Shown piece after piece: positions 29,546 through 40,539 of a stretch of 64,000 nucleotides of DNA. A program made the translations under genes and the position numbers. Within the stretch, counting starts at the first letter, position 1. The number at the start of each line of letters is the position of its first letter. This DNA comes from Agrobacterium tumefaciens (GTDB lineage: Bacteria; Pseudomonadota; Alphaproteobacteria; Rhizobiales; Rhizobiaceae), in the NCBI RefSeq assembly GCF_017726655.1, contig NZ_CP072308.1, positions 2,300,501 through 2,364,500 of the forward strand, read 5' to 3'. The notes below the pieces were generated by a model. It made no database searches, was not told the DNA's origin, and was given only the letters and a program-made list of their open reading frames with translations.

Positions 29546-30073
29546 ATGCTGGCCCCTGCCGCACCGTGCGGCTGGGGTTCAGGGATGCGAAACATCGAAG
29601 ATATATTGGCAGGCGCCGATTGGTGCGATTGTTTTCAGGGAGAGATGATGACGCCGGGAATGACCTCGCTCGATGTGAGCAGGCTTCTCCTTGATCATCC
29701 TCCGGCATGGATTAGCGGGCTGATGGCGCTTCGAAACCGCGTCGTTTCGCTTTTCGGCTTAAAAACGGTTGAGTTGGTGGCCGGCGCTTCGGCGGGTGGA
29801 TTTCCGGTTCTGTCGTCAAGCCGGGAGCGGACCGTGCTGGGTTTCGATGACCGTCATCTCGATTTCCGGATCGTCGTTGATCTCGAAGAAAAAGGAAGCC
29901 ACCAGCTGGTGAGTGTCACCACCATCGTCAGGCGCAAGAATCTGTTCGGACGGCTCTATCTTCTCGCTGTCGGGCCGTTTCACCGCCGTATCGTGCCGGC
30001 GACGATGCGGCCGTTTTGCGCCAATGTCCGGCCTGTCAGCACCGGTAGTGAGTGGGTCAATCGACCCGGGTGA
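29546..30073 (+). CDS. DUF2867 domain protein
   Basis: About 175 residues of the DUF2867 family, with no established function. Visible family features are DVSRLLLDHPPAWISGLMALRNRVVSLFGL-like sequence in the first half and a beta-rich second half (ERTVLGFDDRHLDFRIVVDLE, then VTTIVRRKNLFGRLYLL ending near VGPFHRRIVPATM). The start is uncertain: ATG 29546 has a weak GGA-rich site, while ATG 29585 is equally possible. Upstream in-frame codons back to 29408 overlap the cytochrome gene. Its 3' end overlaps the convergent TraB/GumN gene by 17 bases. Confidence 0.78.
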   Translation: MLAPAAPCGWGSGMRNIEDILAGADWCDCFQGEMMTPGMTSLDVSRLLLDHPPAWISGLMALRNRVVSLFGLKTVELVAGASAGGFPVLSSSRERTVLGFDDRHLDFRIVVDLEEKGSHQLVSVTTIVRRKNLFGRLYLLAVGPFHRRIVPATMRPFCANVRPVSTGSEWVNRPG

Positions 30074-31154
30074 GGGTGAAGCCCTCTGCGCGCAGCAGTT
30101 CGACAAGGCCTTCTTCGCCCGGCAGATGCAGCGCGCCCACGGCCATGAAGACATTGCCCTTGGCAAGCTCAGGTGTGGCACGGTCTGCCATGACGTGATT
30201 GCGGTCGGTGATAATGCGCTGTTCGAAGGCGGCGTAGCCCTGTTCGCTTTCCGCCGCTGTCTTTTTGGGGTCGATGCTTTTCAGCATGGGCATGGTCATG
30301 CCGATATCGCCGGCGACGTAGAGATCGGTCATGGTCGTCATCACGTCATCCATGCGGTCGCCCAGTTCCAGCGTTTCGATCAGTGCCTGAAGATGAAATT
30401 CCATCGGCAGCTCGGACATGGCCGTCAGCTGTTCGACCATCGTCTCCAGCCCGACGAGGCGCTTTCCGTTCGCAACCGCATCTTCGGCAAGCTTCTTGTC
30501 GAGAAAGGAGAGGCCCGTTGCCTTGCGGGCGAACTCGCAGGCGGGCAGGGCGACGAAACTCGAAAGCATCCAGGGCTTCATCCGCGAAACCGCATTCAGC
30601 GGAATGCCCCGCTCCTTCAGGCCCTTTTCGAGACGCGAAACATTTTCGGGCGACAGGATGTCGGTGATCGATTTGCCATCCAGAAACATGGTGAGTTCGG
30701 GCTTGCTCAGCAGCGCGGTCGCGACCTTCTTGTCGTCAACGATTTCGTCCGACTCCACGATCACAGTCGCGGCCTTTTCGAAGGCGGGGCTGGCGGCCGC
30801 AGGCATCTCCAGAACACGCGGATCGGTGACATGCATGGTGCCGAGAAGATAGGACGGGGCCGTGCCGGCCTTTTCGATGCGCCAGAAGTTGCCCTTGCCG
30901 TTCGGGATCGCTGCCGCCTCCTGCTCGATCTTTGCGAAAGCTTGCGGATCGGTTTTACGCATGTCTACGAGAATATCGCTGCCCGTGCAGGTGACCTTCT
31001 GCTCGGCGGCCTCCGCCTCGCCCAGTGACAGCAGGGTCATGAGGAGGATGGCAACGGCTGTAACATGCAGGGCGGCCAGCAGCCAGAGCAGGGCATCGCC
31101 GGTTTTGCCCATGAGGGTGGCGGTCAGATTTTCGGGTTTCATCAGGCTTTGCAT
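30057..31154 (-). CDS. TraB/GumN family protein
   Basis: A 365-residue protein with an N-terminal membrane anchor or uncleaved signal (about 20-44) and the TraB/GumN (PrgY-like) fold. The two signature motifs are present: LLGTMHV near residues 103-109 and VGALHLPGEEG near the C-terminus. These and distant Glu residues form a putative metalloprotease site. Two Cys lie just after the anchor and in LPACEF, which suggests a periplasmic location. The physiological substrate is unknown. It ends inside the end of the DUF2867 gene on the opposite strand. Confidence 0.88.
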   Translation of the reverse strand: MQSLMKPENLTATLMGKTGDALLWLLAALHVTAVAILLMTLLSLGEAEAAEQKVTCTGSDILVDMRKTDPQAFAKIEQEAAAIPNGKGNFWRIEKAGTAPSYLLGTMHVTDPRVLEMPAAASPAFEKAATVIVESDEIVDDKKVATALLSKPELTMFLDGKSITDILSPENVSRLEKGLKERGIPLNAVSRMKPWMLSSFVALPACEFARKATGLSFLDKKLAEDAVANGKRLVGLETMVEQLTAMSELPMEFHLQALIETLELGDRMDDVMTTMTDLYVAGDIGMTMPMLKSIDPKKTAAESEQGYAAFEQRIITDRNHVMADRATPELAKGNVFMAVGALHLPGEEGLVELLRAEGFTLTRVD

Positions 31155-31234
31155 CGGTCCAATCCGGTTCTCGTTCGCTTATAGAACGGCCGTTTGGATG
31201 TCTGGTTAATGTTTATGGTTAACCATTTCCTGTG

Positions 31235-32170
31235 TCATGCGCGAGGGTGCGCGTTGTCGTAGATTTCCAATAATCTTGCCGTATCGACGCCGGTATAGAC
31301 CTGTGTGGTGGAGAGGCTCGCATGGCCGAGCAGTTCCTGAATGGTGCGCAGATCCCCACCGCCGGCCAAGAGATGGGTGGCGAAGGAATGGCGCAGCGCA
31401 TGCGGCGTGGCATTTTCCGGAAGGCCGAACGCGCCGCGCAGCTTCTGCATTTCCCGTTGGATGATGGCGGGCTGCAGCTTGCCGCCGCGTGCGCCGAGGA
31501 ACAGCGGTTCACTCGCCGACAGAGCATAGGGGCAGAGCTTCCTGTAGGTATCGACCGCTTCGGTGACCACGGCCAAAAGCGGCACGATCCGTGTCTTGCT
31601 GCCTTTGCCTGTTATACGCAGGCTGCGTGCGCCGGGCGGAAAATCTGCCGGCGTGAGGCTGAGTGCCTCTGAAATGCGCAGCCCGCAGCCATAGAGCAGC
31701 GAGAGGACGGCCGCATTGCGGGCTGCGATCCATGGCTCTTCATTTAACTGTGCCTCTGATGTCGTGATCTTCAGCGCCTGCCGATCGGTCAGCGGCTTCG
31801 GCAGGGATTTCGGTTGTTTTGGCGCGCGCATGGCGGTGGCGCCGGCGGCATTGACAAGGCCTTTTCGCTGAAGATGGTGCAGCAGGGAGCGCAGACCCGC
31901 CAGATGCCTGCTGAGGGAACGCGCACCAACGCCTTCCTTGCGCCTGTTGGCCAGAAAGGCGCGCAGATCGACAGGACGAAGATCGGCAATATCCGCGATG
32001 GAGGCCGGTTTGCCGATGTAGCCTGTCAGGAAGGTCAGGAACTGACGCGTATCGCGCTCATAGGCTTCGACGGTATTGTCGGAAAGGCGGCGTTCACCGC
32101 CAAGCGCCGTCAGCCAGGCCTGGCGCTCGGTGAGCAGATCGGGGTCGGCAAATGTCAGGATTTCGGTCAC
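31235..32170 (-). CDS. xerC: tyrosine recombinase XerC
   Basis: Site-specific recombinase that with XerD resolves chromosome dimers at dif. The protein has about 311 residues, with a SAM-like core-binding domain (about 1-105) and a catalytic domain. The complete active site is visible: Arg165 in GCGLRISE, Lys189 in GKGSK, His257 and Arg260 in HALRHSFATH, His283 in LLGHASL and Tyr292 in TQVYT. A GTG at 32170 with GGAG six bases upstream is preferred over the ATG at 32182. Its divergent neighbour is priA. The single-copy chromosomal context argues against a phage integrase. Confidence 0.93.
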   Translation of the reverse strand: MTEILTFADPDLLTERQAWLTALGGERRLSDNTVEAYERDTRQFLTFLTGYIGKPASIADIADLRPVDLRAFLANRRKEGVGARSLSRHLAGLRSLLHHLQRKGLVNAAGATAMRAPKQPKSLPKPLTDRQALKITTSEAQLNEEPWIAARNAAVLSLLYGCGLRISEALSLTPADFPPGARSLRITGKGSKTRIVPLLAVVTEAVDTYRKLCPYALSASEPLFLGARGGKLQPAIIQREMQKLRGAFGLPENATPHALRHSFATHLLAGGGDLRTIQELLGHASLSTTQVYTGVDTARLLEIYDNAHPRA

Positions 32171-32303
32171 GCGGCGCTCCATTCCACAGCGTGAATATAT
32201 GCGCCTATGGTCAGCATTTGGTTAAGAGGTGGACTTTGCGGGGCGAGCGCCCTACATCCGGGCGGTTTCCTTTTTCCTGTCGCCGGGGCATGGTCGCCAC
32301 ATC

Positions 32304-34520
32304 ATGGCAAAAGATTCGTCCGATCTGTTTGGGGCTCTATTCGACCCGCCGTCGCCCACGCGCACGGTACCCGTTCTTGTGCCGATGCCAGCGCCCGGGC
32401 CCTATAGCTACGCCGTGCCTGAAGATATGGTGGTGGAAACCGGTTCCGTGGTTCAGGTGCCACTTGGTCCGCGGCAGGTCTTCGGCGTGGTGTGGGACGA
32501 TGCCGGCGAGAAGAGCTTTGACCCCAAGAAGCTACGGCCCATAACCAAGAGTTTCGAGTGCCCGCCCATGAAGACGGAAATGCGCCGCTTCGTGGACTGG
32601 GTTGCCGCCTATACGCTGTCTCCGCCCGGTCTCGTGGCGCGCATGGCATTGCGCGCGCCTGCCGCCTTCGATCCCGAGCCGATGATCGAGGGGCTACGGC
32701 TGACGGAAGGCAGGCCGGAGCGCCTGACCCCCGCCCGCGAGCGGGTGATGGAGCTGGCGGCCGAAGGGCACGGCTGGACGAAGAGCGGGCTTGCTCATGC
32801 CGCCGGCGTTTCGACCAGCGTCATCGACGGGCTTGTGAAACAGGGCGTGTTCGAGACGATCTTCCTGCCCGCGCCGCCAGTGGTGCCCGAGCCTGACCCT
32901 GATTATGTCGAGCCGCGTCTGGAGGGCCCGCAGAGACAGGCCGCTTCGGAGATACTGGAGGATGTGCGCAGGGGCGGTTTTCATGTCTCGTTGATCGACG
33001 GCGTGACGGGCTCCGGCAAGACCGAGGTCTATTTCGAGGCCGTGGCCGAAACGCTCAGGCAAGGCAAGCAGGTGCTCATCCTGTTGCCGGAAATTGCCCT
33101 GACCGCGGCGTTTCTGGAGCGCTTTCAGGATCGGTTTGGTGCAAAACCGGCGGAATGGCATTCTGACGTCTCGCCCCGAATGCGTGAAAAAGTCTGGCGG
33201 CAGGCTGTCACCGGCGAGGTGAAGGTGGTAGCCGGCGCGCGCTCGGCACTTTTCCTTCCCTTCGATAATCTTGGTCTCATCATTGTCGATGAGGAGCATG
33301 ACCCGGCTTACAAGCAGGAAGACCGTGTTTTCTATAATGCCCGCGACATGGCGGTTGTGAGGGCGCGGATCGCCGAATTCCCGGTCGTGCTGGTTTCGGC
33401 CACGCCATCTGTCGAAAGCCAGGTGAACGGCAGCTCCGGGCGTTACAACACGATTCACCTGCACACGCGTTTTGGCGATGCGGCCATGCCGGACCTTCAT
33501 CTCGTTGATATGCGCCGACACCCGCCGGAGCGCGGAGGGTTTCTGTCACCCGTCCTGCTGCGTGGGATCGGCAAGACGATCGAAAAGGGTGAACAGGCGC
33601 TGCTGTTCCTCAATCGACGCGGCTACGCGCCGCTGACGCTTTGCCGGGTCTGCGGCCACCGTTTCCAGTGTCCGCAATGTTCCAGCTGGCTGGTGGAGCA
33701 CCGGTTCCGCAATCAGTTGCAGTGCCATCAGTGCGGCCATAACGAGCCAACGCCCGATCATTGCCCGGAATGCGGCACATTTGATCATCTCGTGGCTTGC
33801 GGGCCGGGTGTGGAGCGCATCGCCGAAGAGGTGGAGAAACATTTCCCCGAGGCCCGCACCATCGTGCTCTCCTCCGATCTGATGGGCGTCAAGCGGCTGC
33901 GGCTGGAGTTGGAGGCGATCGTTAAAGGGGAGGCAGACATCGTCATCGGGACGCAACTTGTCGCCAAGGGCCATAACTTTCCGCTGATGACGCTTGTTGG
34001 CATCGTTGATGCCGATCTCGGCCTGGCCAATGGCGATCCGCGGGCGGCGGAGCGAACCTTTCAGCTGCTTTCCCAGGTAACGGGGCGCGCCGGGAGAACG
34101 GGGCGAAAGAGCCATGGTTTGCTGCAAACCTATCAGCCACAACATCCGGTCATGCAGGCCATCGTTTCCGGTGATGCCTCTGCATTCTACGAGAGGGAGA
34201 TCGTGGAGCGCGAAAAGGCCCTGCTACCGCCCTTCGGACGGCTTGCCTCGATCATTGTATCGGCCGATACGCGCGGAGAAGCGGAAACGCATGCGAGAGG
34301 TCTGAGGGCTGTGGCCCCGCAGGTAACCGGCATCATGCTGCTTGGCCCGGCGGAAGCGCCGCTGGCGCTGATCCGCGGTCGGCACCGTTTTCGGTTGCTG
34401 CTACACGGGCGGCGCAATTCCGACATGCAGTCGTTTCTGCGCACGCTTCTGGCCAATGGTCCGAGGGAGCGCGGCAGCGTGCATGTGCAGCTGGATATCG
34501 ATCCGCAAAGTTTCCTCTGA
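32304..34520 (+). CDS. priA: primosomal replication protein N' (PriA helicase)
   Basis: Superfamily 2 helicase that restarts stalled replication forks. The 738 residues include an N-terminal 3'BD domain, Walker A in GVTGSGKTEVYF, the DEEH box in IIVDEEHDPAYKQED, and the zinc-binding cysteine array between CRVCGHRFQCPQCS and CHQCG...CPECG, eight Cys in all. C-terminal helicase motifs include GTQLVAKGHNFP and QVTGRAGRTGR. The start at 32304 is the ATG nearest the family N-terminus. Frames reaching 32229 lack family similarity. Confidence 0.96.
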   Translation: MAKDSSDLFGALFDPPSPTRTVPVLVPMPAPGPYSYAVPEDMVVETGSVVQVPLGPRQVFGVVWDDAGEKSFDPKKLRPITKSFECPPMKTEMRRFVDWVAAYTLSPPGLVARMALRAPAAFDPEPMIEGLRLTEGRPERLTPARERVMELAAEGHGWTKSGLAHAAGVSTSVIDGLVKQGVFETIFLPAPPVVPEPDPDYVEPRLEGPQRQAASEILEDVRRGGFHVSLIDGVTGSGKTEVYFEAVAETLRQGKQVLILLPEIALTAAFLERFQDRFGAKPAEWHSDVSPRMREKVWRQAVTGEVKVVAGARSALFLPFDNLGLIIVDEEHDPAYKQEDRVFYNARDMAVVRARIAEFPVVLVSATPSVESQVNGSSGRYNTIHLHTRFGDAAMPDLHLVDMRRHPPERGGFLSPVLLRGIGKTIEKGEQALLFLNRRGYAPLTLCRVCGHRFQCPQCSSWLVEHRFRNQLQCHQCGHNEPTPDHCPECGTFDHLVACGPGVERIAEEVEKHFPEARTIVLSSDLMGVKRLRLELEAIVKGEADIVIGTQLVAKGHNFPLMTLVGIVDADLGLANGDPRAAERTFQLLSQVTGRAGRTGRKSHGLLQTYQPQHPVMQAIVSGDASAFYEREIVEREKALLPPFGRLASIIVSADTRGEAETHARGLRAVAPQVTGIMLLGPAEAPLALIRGRHRFRLLLHGRRNSDMQSFLRTLLANGPRERGSVHVQLDIDPQSFL

Positions 34521-34600
34521 ACTTTGCGGGCGCAGGCGTTTTCCAGCTGTCGCGACCGTGGCATAAGGCGAGCGAACAACAGAATCGATTGGGGAACGAT

Positions 34601-34987
34601 ATGGAGTTTTATTTTCCGGCCGAATTCGGCGAACAGTTGGCCTTCGGCGCGGCGGTGGTATCGGCCATCATCGGGCTATTTTTCATGTTTGCACCCGGCT
34701 TGACGCTTCGGGCTTTCGGTCTGCTGCCCGCCGGCGAACGCCGGGATGGCTATGCGCTGGTGCGCTCGTCGCTTTCCGGCTTTTATCTCGGCCTCGGCGC
34801 CGCCGCCCTGCTTCTCGCCCAGCCCATGGTCTATCTCGCCTTCGGTGCGGCATTCGCCCTTAGTGTGTTCGGCGGGATACTCTCCATCCTCTCTGATGGT
34901 GGCGCAAGCATGCGGAATCTCTTACTTCTGGTTGTGCACTTTCTGCTCGCCGCACTCTCGTTGAGCTACGTCTTCGGGTTGGTCTGA
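34601..34987 (+). CDS. four-helix membrane protein, function unknown
   Basis: A 128-residue protein with four hydrophobic segments (about 16-36, 52-76, 80-100 and 105-126) joined by short loops, including GLLPAGERRDGYALVRSSLSGF after the first helix. It resembles small DUF4345-like membrane proteins but I cannot assign a family with certainty. GGGGA lies just upstream of the ATG at 34601. It sits between priA and the ATP synthase F1 operon, 261 bases before atpH, so it probably belongs to neither. It is not recognisably AtpI. Confidence 0.72.
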   Translation: MEFYFPAEFGEQLAFGAAVVSAIIGLFFMFAPGLTLRAFGLLPAGERRDGYALVRSSLSGFYLGLGAAALLLAQPMVYLAFGAAFALSVFGGILSILSDGGASMRNLLLLVVHFLLAALSLSYVFGLV

Positions 34988-35248
34988 AGCCGGCTTTTTG
35001 GCTTTTGCGCCTCACAGACGCTTGATCCTGAGCGAAATCGGAAAATTAAAACGCATTCCCCCTTGCCCAAACGGCGCTTTCCGCTATTACGCGTGTTGCG
35101 AGTCCCGGCGTCCTATGCTAGACGGACCGCGAAATTGGGAAAAGGCAGGGGGGAATTCCGGTCTTTTTCGGGGAAATTGAAACGATTTCAAGAATTTGAT
35201 GCGGTGGAGCCCCATCGCTGATGGTCTTGGACGATTAGCAGGGAAAAA
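34988..35248 (+). promoter_or_regulatory. atpHAGDC upstream region
   Basis: A 261-base non-coding stretch that must hold the F1 operon promoter. TTGCGA near 35096 followed after 17 bases by TAGACG is a weak promoter candidate. GAAATTGAAACGATTTC near 35173-35189 can form a small AT-rich hairpin in the leader. No tRNA or other gene is visible. Confidence 0.35.
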
Positions 35249-35815
35249 GTGCCCGTGGCAGAGACCTCCCAGGGAACATCCGGTGTAGCGGAAAGGTATG
35301 CGTCGTCGCTTTTCGAGCTTGCTTTGGAAGCGGGTACGGTCGAAGCGGTTCAGGCCGAACTGGACAAGTTTGGCGCTCTTCTCGACGAAAGCGATGATTT
35401 GAAGCGTCTGGTTGCGAGCCCGGTATTTTCCGCCGAGGACCAGTTCAAGGCAATCACCGCAATCTGCGAAAAGGCCGGCATCAATGGTCTCGCGCTGAAT
35501 TTCCTCAAGGTCGTTGCGAATAATCGCCGTCTCTTTGCCGTTCCCGGCATGATCCGCGCCTACCGCACCATTGCTGCCGCCCACCGCGGCGAAATTACCG
35601 CCGAGGTTACCTCGGCACATGCGCTCGACGAGGCGCAGGAAACTGAACTGAAGGCGGCGCTGAAGAGCGTTACCGGCAAGGATGTGGCGGTTTCCGTTAC
35701 CGTCGATCCCTCGATCCTCGGTGGTCTGATCGTCAAGGTCGGCTCCCGCCAGATCGATACGTCTCTTCGCACCAAACTTTCCACCCTTAAGCTTGCACTG
35801 AAAGAGGTTGGCTGA
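35249..35815 (+). CDS. atpH: ATP synthase F1 subunit delta
   Basis: Joins the alpha3beta3 head to the b-subunit stalk. It has 188 residues with an N-terminal helical domain ([22 protein letters not shown]) and the C-terminal [22 protein letters not shown] signature. The start is a GTG at 35249 with AGGGA upstream; a second GTG at 35255 is possible. The stop overlaps the atpA start. As usual in Alphaproteobacteria the F0 genes are not here, so the complex is encoded in two loci. Confidence 0.96.
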   Translation: MPVAETSQGTSGVAERYASSLFELALEAGTVEAVQAELDKFGALLDESDDLKRLVASPVFSAEDQFKAITAICEKAGINGLALNFLKVVANNRRLFAVPGMIRAYRTIAAAHRGEITAEVTSAHALDEAQETELKAALKSVTGKDVAVSVTVDPSILGGLIVKVGSRQIDTSLRTKLSTLKLALKEVG

Positions 35816-37344
35816 TGGATATCCGCGCCGCGGAAATTTCCGCAATTCTGAAAGATCAAATCAAAAATTTCGGCAACGAGGCGGAAGTCTCGGAAGTCGG
35901 CCAGGTGCTTTCCGTCGGTGACGGTATTGCTCGCGTTTACGGTCTCGACAATGTTCAGGCTGGTGAAATGGTCGAGTTTCCGGGCGGCATCCGCGGCATG
36001 GCGCTCAACCTCGAAGCCGACAATGTCGGCGTGGTTATCTTCGGTTCCGACCGTGACATCAAGGAAGGCGACACCGTAAAGCGGACTGGCGCTATCGTTG
36101 ACGTCCCCGTTGGCCCGGAACTGCTCGGCCGCGTCGTTGACGCGCTCGGCAACCCGATCGACGGCAAGGGCCCTATCAATGCCGCCAAGCGTTCGCGCGT
36201 TGACGTCAAGGCTCCCGGCATCATTCCCCGCAAGTCGGTTCATGAGCCGATGTCGACCGGCCTCAAGGCCATCGACGCCCTCATCCCGGTTGGCCGTGGC
36301 CAGCGCGAGCTCGTCATCGGCGACCGCCAGACCGGCAAGACCGCGATCATTCTCGACACGATCCTGAACCAGAAGGCCATTCACGACAATGGTCCTGACG
36401 GCGACAAGCTTTATTGCGTCTACGTCGCTATCGGCCAGAAGCGGTCGACCGTTGCCCAGTTCGTGAAGGTTCTGGAAGAGCGCGGCGCGCTGCAGTATTC
36501 GATCATCGTTGCTGCGACCGCTTCCGATCCGGCTCCGATGCAGTACCTTGCTCCGTTTGCCGGTTGCGCCATGGGCGAGTACTTCCGTGACAACGGCAAG
36601 CACGCTCTCATCGGCTACGACGACCTTTCCAAGCAGGCCGTTGCTTATCGTCAGATGTCGCTGCTGCTGCGCCGTCCTCCGGGCCGCGAAGCTTATCCAG
36701 GCGACGTTTTCTACCTCCACTCGCGTCTTCTCGAGCGCGCTGCAAAGCTCTCCGACGAAATGGGCGCTGGCTCGCTGACGGCTCTGCCTGTCATCGAAAC
36801 CCAGGGTAACGACGTTTCGGCGTTCATTCCGACCAACGTGATCTCGATCACCGACGGCCAGATCTTCCTCGAAACCGACCTGTTCTATCAGGGTATCCGC
36901 CCGGCTGTTAACGTCGGTCTGTCGGTTTCGCGTGTTGGCTCTGCCGCCCAGATCAAGGCGATGAAGCAGGTTGCCGGCTCGATCAAGGGTGAACTTGCTC
37001 AGTATCGCGAAATGGCCGCTTTTGCCCAGTTCGGTTCAGACCTCGATGCTTCCACGCAGCGCCTCCTGAACCGCGGTGCTCGCCTGACCGAGCTTCTGAA
37101 GCAGCCGCAGTTCTCGCCGCTCAAGACGGAAGAGCAGGTTGCGGTGATCTTCGCCGGCGTCAACGGTTACCTCGACAAGGTTGCAGTCGCACAGGTCGGC
37201 AAGTTCGAGCAGGGTCTGCTCTCCTACCTCCGGTCGGAAGGCAAGGCGATCCTCGACACCATCCGCACGGAAAAGGCTATCAGCGACGATACCAAGGGCA
37301 AGCTCAAGGCCGCTCTTGATAATTTCGCCAAGTCTTTCTCTTAA
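35815..37344 (+). CDS. atpA: ATP synthase F1 subunit alpha
   Basis: Non-catalytic nucleotide-binding subunit of the F1 head, 509 residues. It has the N-terminal helix followed by the beta-barrel [14 protein letters not shown], the Walker A GDRQTGKT at 169-176, and the signature [17 protein letters not shown] containing the arginine finger Arg near 373. The ATG overlaps the atpH stop in a TGATG arrangement, which implies translational coupling. It is a normal member of the family. Confidence 0.99.
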   Translation: MDIRAAEISAILKDQIKNFGNEAEVSEVGQVLSVGDGIARVYGLDNVQAGEMVEFPGGIRGMALNLEADNVGVVIFGSDRDIKEGDTVKRTGAIVDVPVGPELLGRVVDALGNPIDGKGPINAAKRSRVDVKAPGIIPRKSVHEPMSTGLKAIDALIPVGRGQRELVIGDRQTGKTAIILDTILNQKAIHDNGPDGDKLYCVYVAIGQKRSTVAQFVKVLEERGALQYSIIVAATASDPAPMQYLAPFAGCAMGEYFRDNGKHALIGYDDLSKQAVAYRQMSLLLRRPPGREAYPGDVFYLHSRLLERAAKLSDEMGAGSLTALPVIETQGNDVSAFIPTNVISITDGQIFLETDLFYQGIRPAVNVGLSVSRVGSAAQIKAMKQVAGSIKGELAQYREMAAFAQFGSDLDASTQRLLNRGARLTELLKQPQFSPLKTEEQVAVIFAGVNGYLDKVAVAQVGKFEQGLLSYLRSEGKAILDTIRTEKAISDDTKGKLKAALDNFAKSFS

Positions 37345-37375
37345 ATCAGGGCTCTTTTACTCGGACGGATAACGG

Positions 37376-38254
37376 ATGCCTTCACTAAAGGATCTGAAAA
37401 ACCGCATTGCCTCCGTAAAGGCGACGCAGAAGATTACCAAGGCGATGAAAATGGTCGCCGCGGCGAAGCTTCGGCGCGCCCAGGAAGCTGCGGAGGCCGC
37501 CCGGCCTTATTCGCAGCGCATGAGCGCCGTTCTTGCCAATATCGCGAATGCGGTTGAGGCGGACGTTGCTCCGGCGCTGATGACCGGCACCGGCAAGGAC
37601 GATGTGCATCTGCTCGTCGTCTGCACGGCTGAGCGTGGCCTTTGCGGCGGTTTCAACTCGCAAATCGCCCGTTTTGCCCGCGATCACGCCCGCAAGCTGA
37701 TTTCGGAAGGCAAGACGGTCAAGATCATCACGGTCGGCAAGAAGGGTTACGACGCGCTGCGTCGCGAATTTGCAGCCAACATCATCGAGCGTATCGAGTT
37801 GCGCGACGTGAAGAAGGTCGGTTTTGAAAACGCCGACCAGATCGCCAAGAAGGTGATTTCGCTCTTCAACGCCGGTGAGTTCGATGTCTGCACGCTGATC
37901 TATTCGGAATTCAAGTCCGTCATCAGCCAGATCCCGACCGGCCTGCAGCTCATTCCCGCCGCAACGCCCGTTGTGGAAGAGGATGCCGCAACGCAAAACG
38001 CCGTCTACGAATATGAGCCGGATGCGGCTTCTATTCTGGAAGACCTTATTCCGCGCAACATTTCGGTTCAGGTTTTCCGGGCTCTGCTGGAAAACGTTGC
38101 CGGTGAAATGGGCGCCAAGATGAGCGCGATGGATAATGCAACGCGCAATGCCGGTGAGATGATCAACAAGCTGACGCTGTCCTACAACCGTCAGCGTCAG
38201 GCTCAGATCACCAAGGAACTCATTGAAATCATTTCGGGCGCGGAAGCGCTCTGA
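37376..38254 (+). CDS. atpG: ATP synthase F1 subunit gamma
   Basis: Central rotor shaft, 292 residues. The N-terminal coiled-coil helix begins [20 protein letters not shown], and the C-terminal helix contains the [20 protein letters not shown] signature. The middle Rossmann-like domain includes ERGLCGGFN, where a Cys sits at the usual position. It lies 31 bases after atpA and 23 before atpD. Confidence 0.98.
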   Translation: MPSLKDLKNRIASVKATQKITKAMKMVAAAKLRRAQEAAEAARPYSQRMSAVLANIANAVEADVAPALMTGTGKDDVHLLVVCTAERGLCGGFNSQIARFARDHARKLISEGKTVKIITVGKKGYDALRREFAANIIERIELRDVKKVGFENADQIAKKVISLFNAGEFDVCTLIYSEFKSVISQIPTGLQLIPAATPVVEEDAATQNAVYEYEPDAASILEDLIPRNISVQVFRALLENVAGEMGAKMSAMDNATRNAGEMINKLTLSYNRQRQAQITKELIEIISGAEAL

Positions 38255-38259
38255 GGTAA

Positions 38260-39732
<1,473 letters not shown>

Positions 39733-39745
39733 TGATGAATTGGCG

Positions 39746-39768
39746 GGCGCGTGGTTTAACCGCGCGCC
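39746..39768 (+). promoter_or_regulatory. intercistronic hairpin between atpD and atpC
   Basis: A 9-bp GC-rich stem (39746-39754 with 39760-39768, one U-G pair, 5-base loop) begins 13 bases after the atpD stop. Only two T follow, so it is not a full terminator. It could block 3' exonucleases or reduce read-through into atpC, whose product is needed at one third of the beta-subunit level. Confidence 0.6.
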
Positions 39769-39861
39769 TTGCCGGCAATGATGGCGAAACCAAAAAGGCT
39801 TTGTCGGCATTGTAACAGACAAGTCCGTCACGCCCGCGTAATTGAAAAGAAGTGAATAGCC

Positions 39862-40272
39862 ATGGCTGACAGTTTCAAATTCGATCTCGTTTCCCCGGAG
39901 CGTCTGCTCGTTTCCGAAACGGTTACGGAAGTCGTCATCCCGGCTACGCTGGGTGAAATGACCGTTCTGGCCAACCATGCGCCGACGATGACCACGATCA
40001 AGCCGGGTCTTGTAACCGTGAAGTTCGCCTCCGGTGAAACGCATAAATATGTCGTTTTCGGTGGCTTCGCCGATATTCTTCCGACGGGCTGCACGCTTCT
40101 TGCCGAATCCGCCGTTTCGGCCGATGATATGTCTCCCGACACGCTGCAGCGGCGCATCGACGCGGCTAAGGCGGAAATCGAAGAAGGCAATCATCACCAC
40201 GAGCATCTGACAAAGCTTGAGAAGCATCTTTACGAACTGACGAACCTGCATGAGGTTCTCGTTGCTGCTTGA
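39862..40272 (+). CDS. atpC: ATP synthase F1 subunit epsilon
   Basis: Rotor subunit and intrinsic ATPase inhibitor, 136 residues. The N-terminal beta-sandwich (FKFDLVSPERLLVSETVTEVVIP, then GEMTVLANHAPTMTTIKPG) is typical. A C-terminal helical hairpin of about 45 residues follows, with a His-rich turn (EEGNHHHEHLTK). The gene lies 129 bases after atpD, the widest gap of the operon. It closes the atp operon ahead of a good terminator. Confidence 0.97.
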   Translation: MADSFKFDLVSPERLLVSETVTEVVIPATLGEMTVLANHAPTMTTIKPGLVTVKFASGETHKYVVFGGFADILPTGCTLLAESAVSADDMSPDTLQRRIDAAKAEIEEGNHHHEHLTKLEKHLYELTNLHEVLVAA

Positions 40273-40323
40273 AAGCACCGGGCGGGTTCTTCGGAATGAC
40301 TGCCCACAAAAAAGATAAAGCAG

Positions 40324-40349
40324 AAAGCGGCCTTCAGGGTCGCTTTTTT
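40324..40349 (+). terminator. rho-independent terminator of atpHAGDC
   Basis: AAAGCGGCC (40324-40332) pairs with GGTCGCTTT (40338-40346), nine pairs with one G-U and a 5-base loop, and the T-run continues to 40349. It lies 51 bases after the atpC stop. Confidence 0.88.
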
Positions 40350-40539
40350 GTTTCAAGCGCCGCGCAGTTGGGGAGGCAGCGGCCGGATCATTCCGATACA
40401 AATTGAACCAGCGTAAATCTTCCCAAATCGATTCCGAATTTCTGCACTATGGGTTAGATGTTGTAGCGAGGATCAGGTGGCACTGTGGCTGCCACCGCAG
40501 AATGAAGCGGCGCTTCATGTTTACGGAGGATGTGTCCCG

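Noticed and set aside
31203..31224. TTAA repeats with TTAACCAT as a CtrA binding site.
   Set aside because: The two TTAA halves are nine bases apart rather than seven, and only a single short match remains.
31235..32170. Tyrosine recombinase as an integrase marking a mobile element.
   Set aside because: Its length and catalytic residues fit XerC, it is divergent from priA, and no att repeats, tRNA target or cargo genes are visible.
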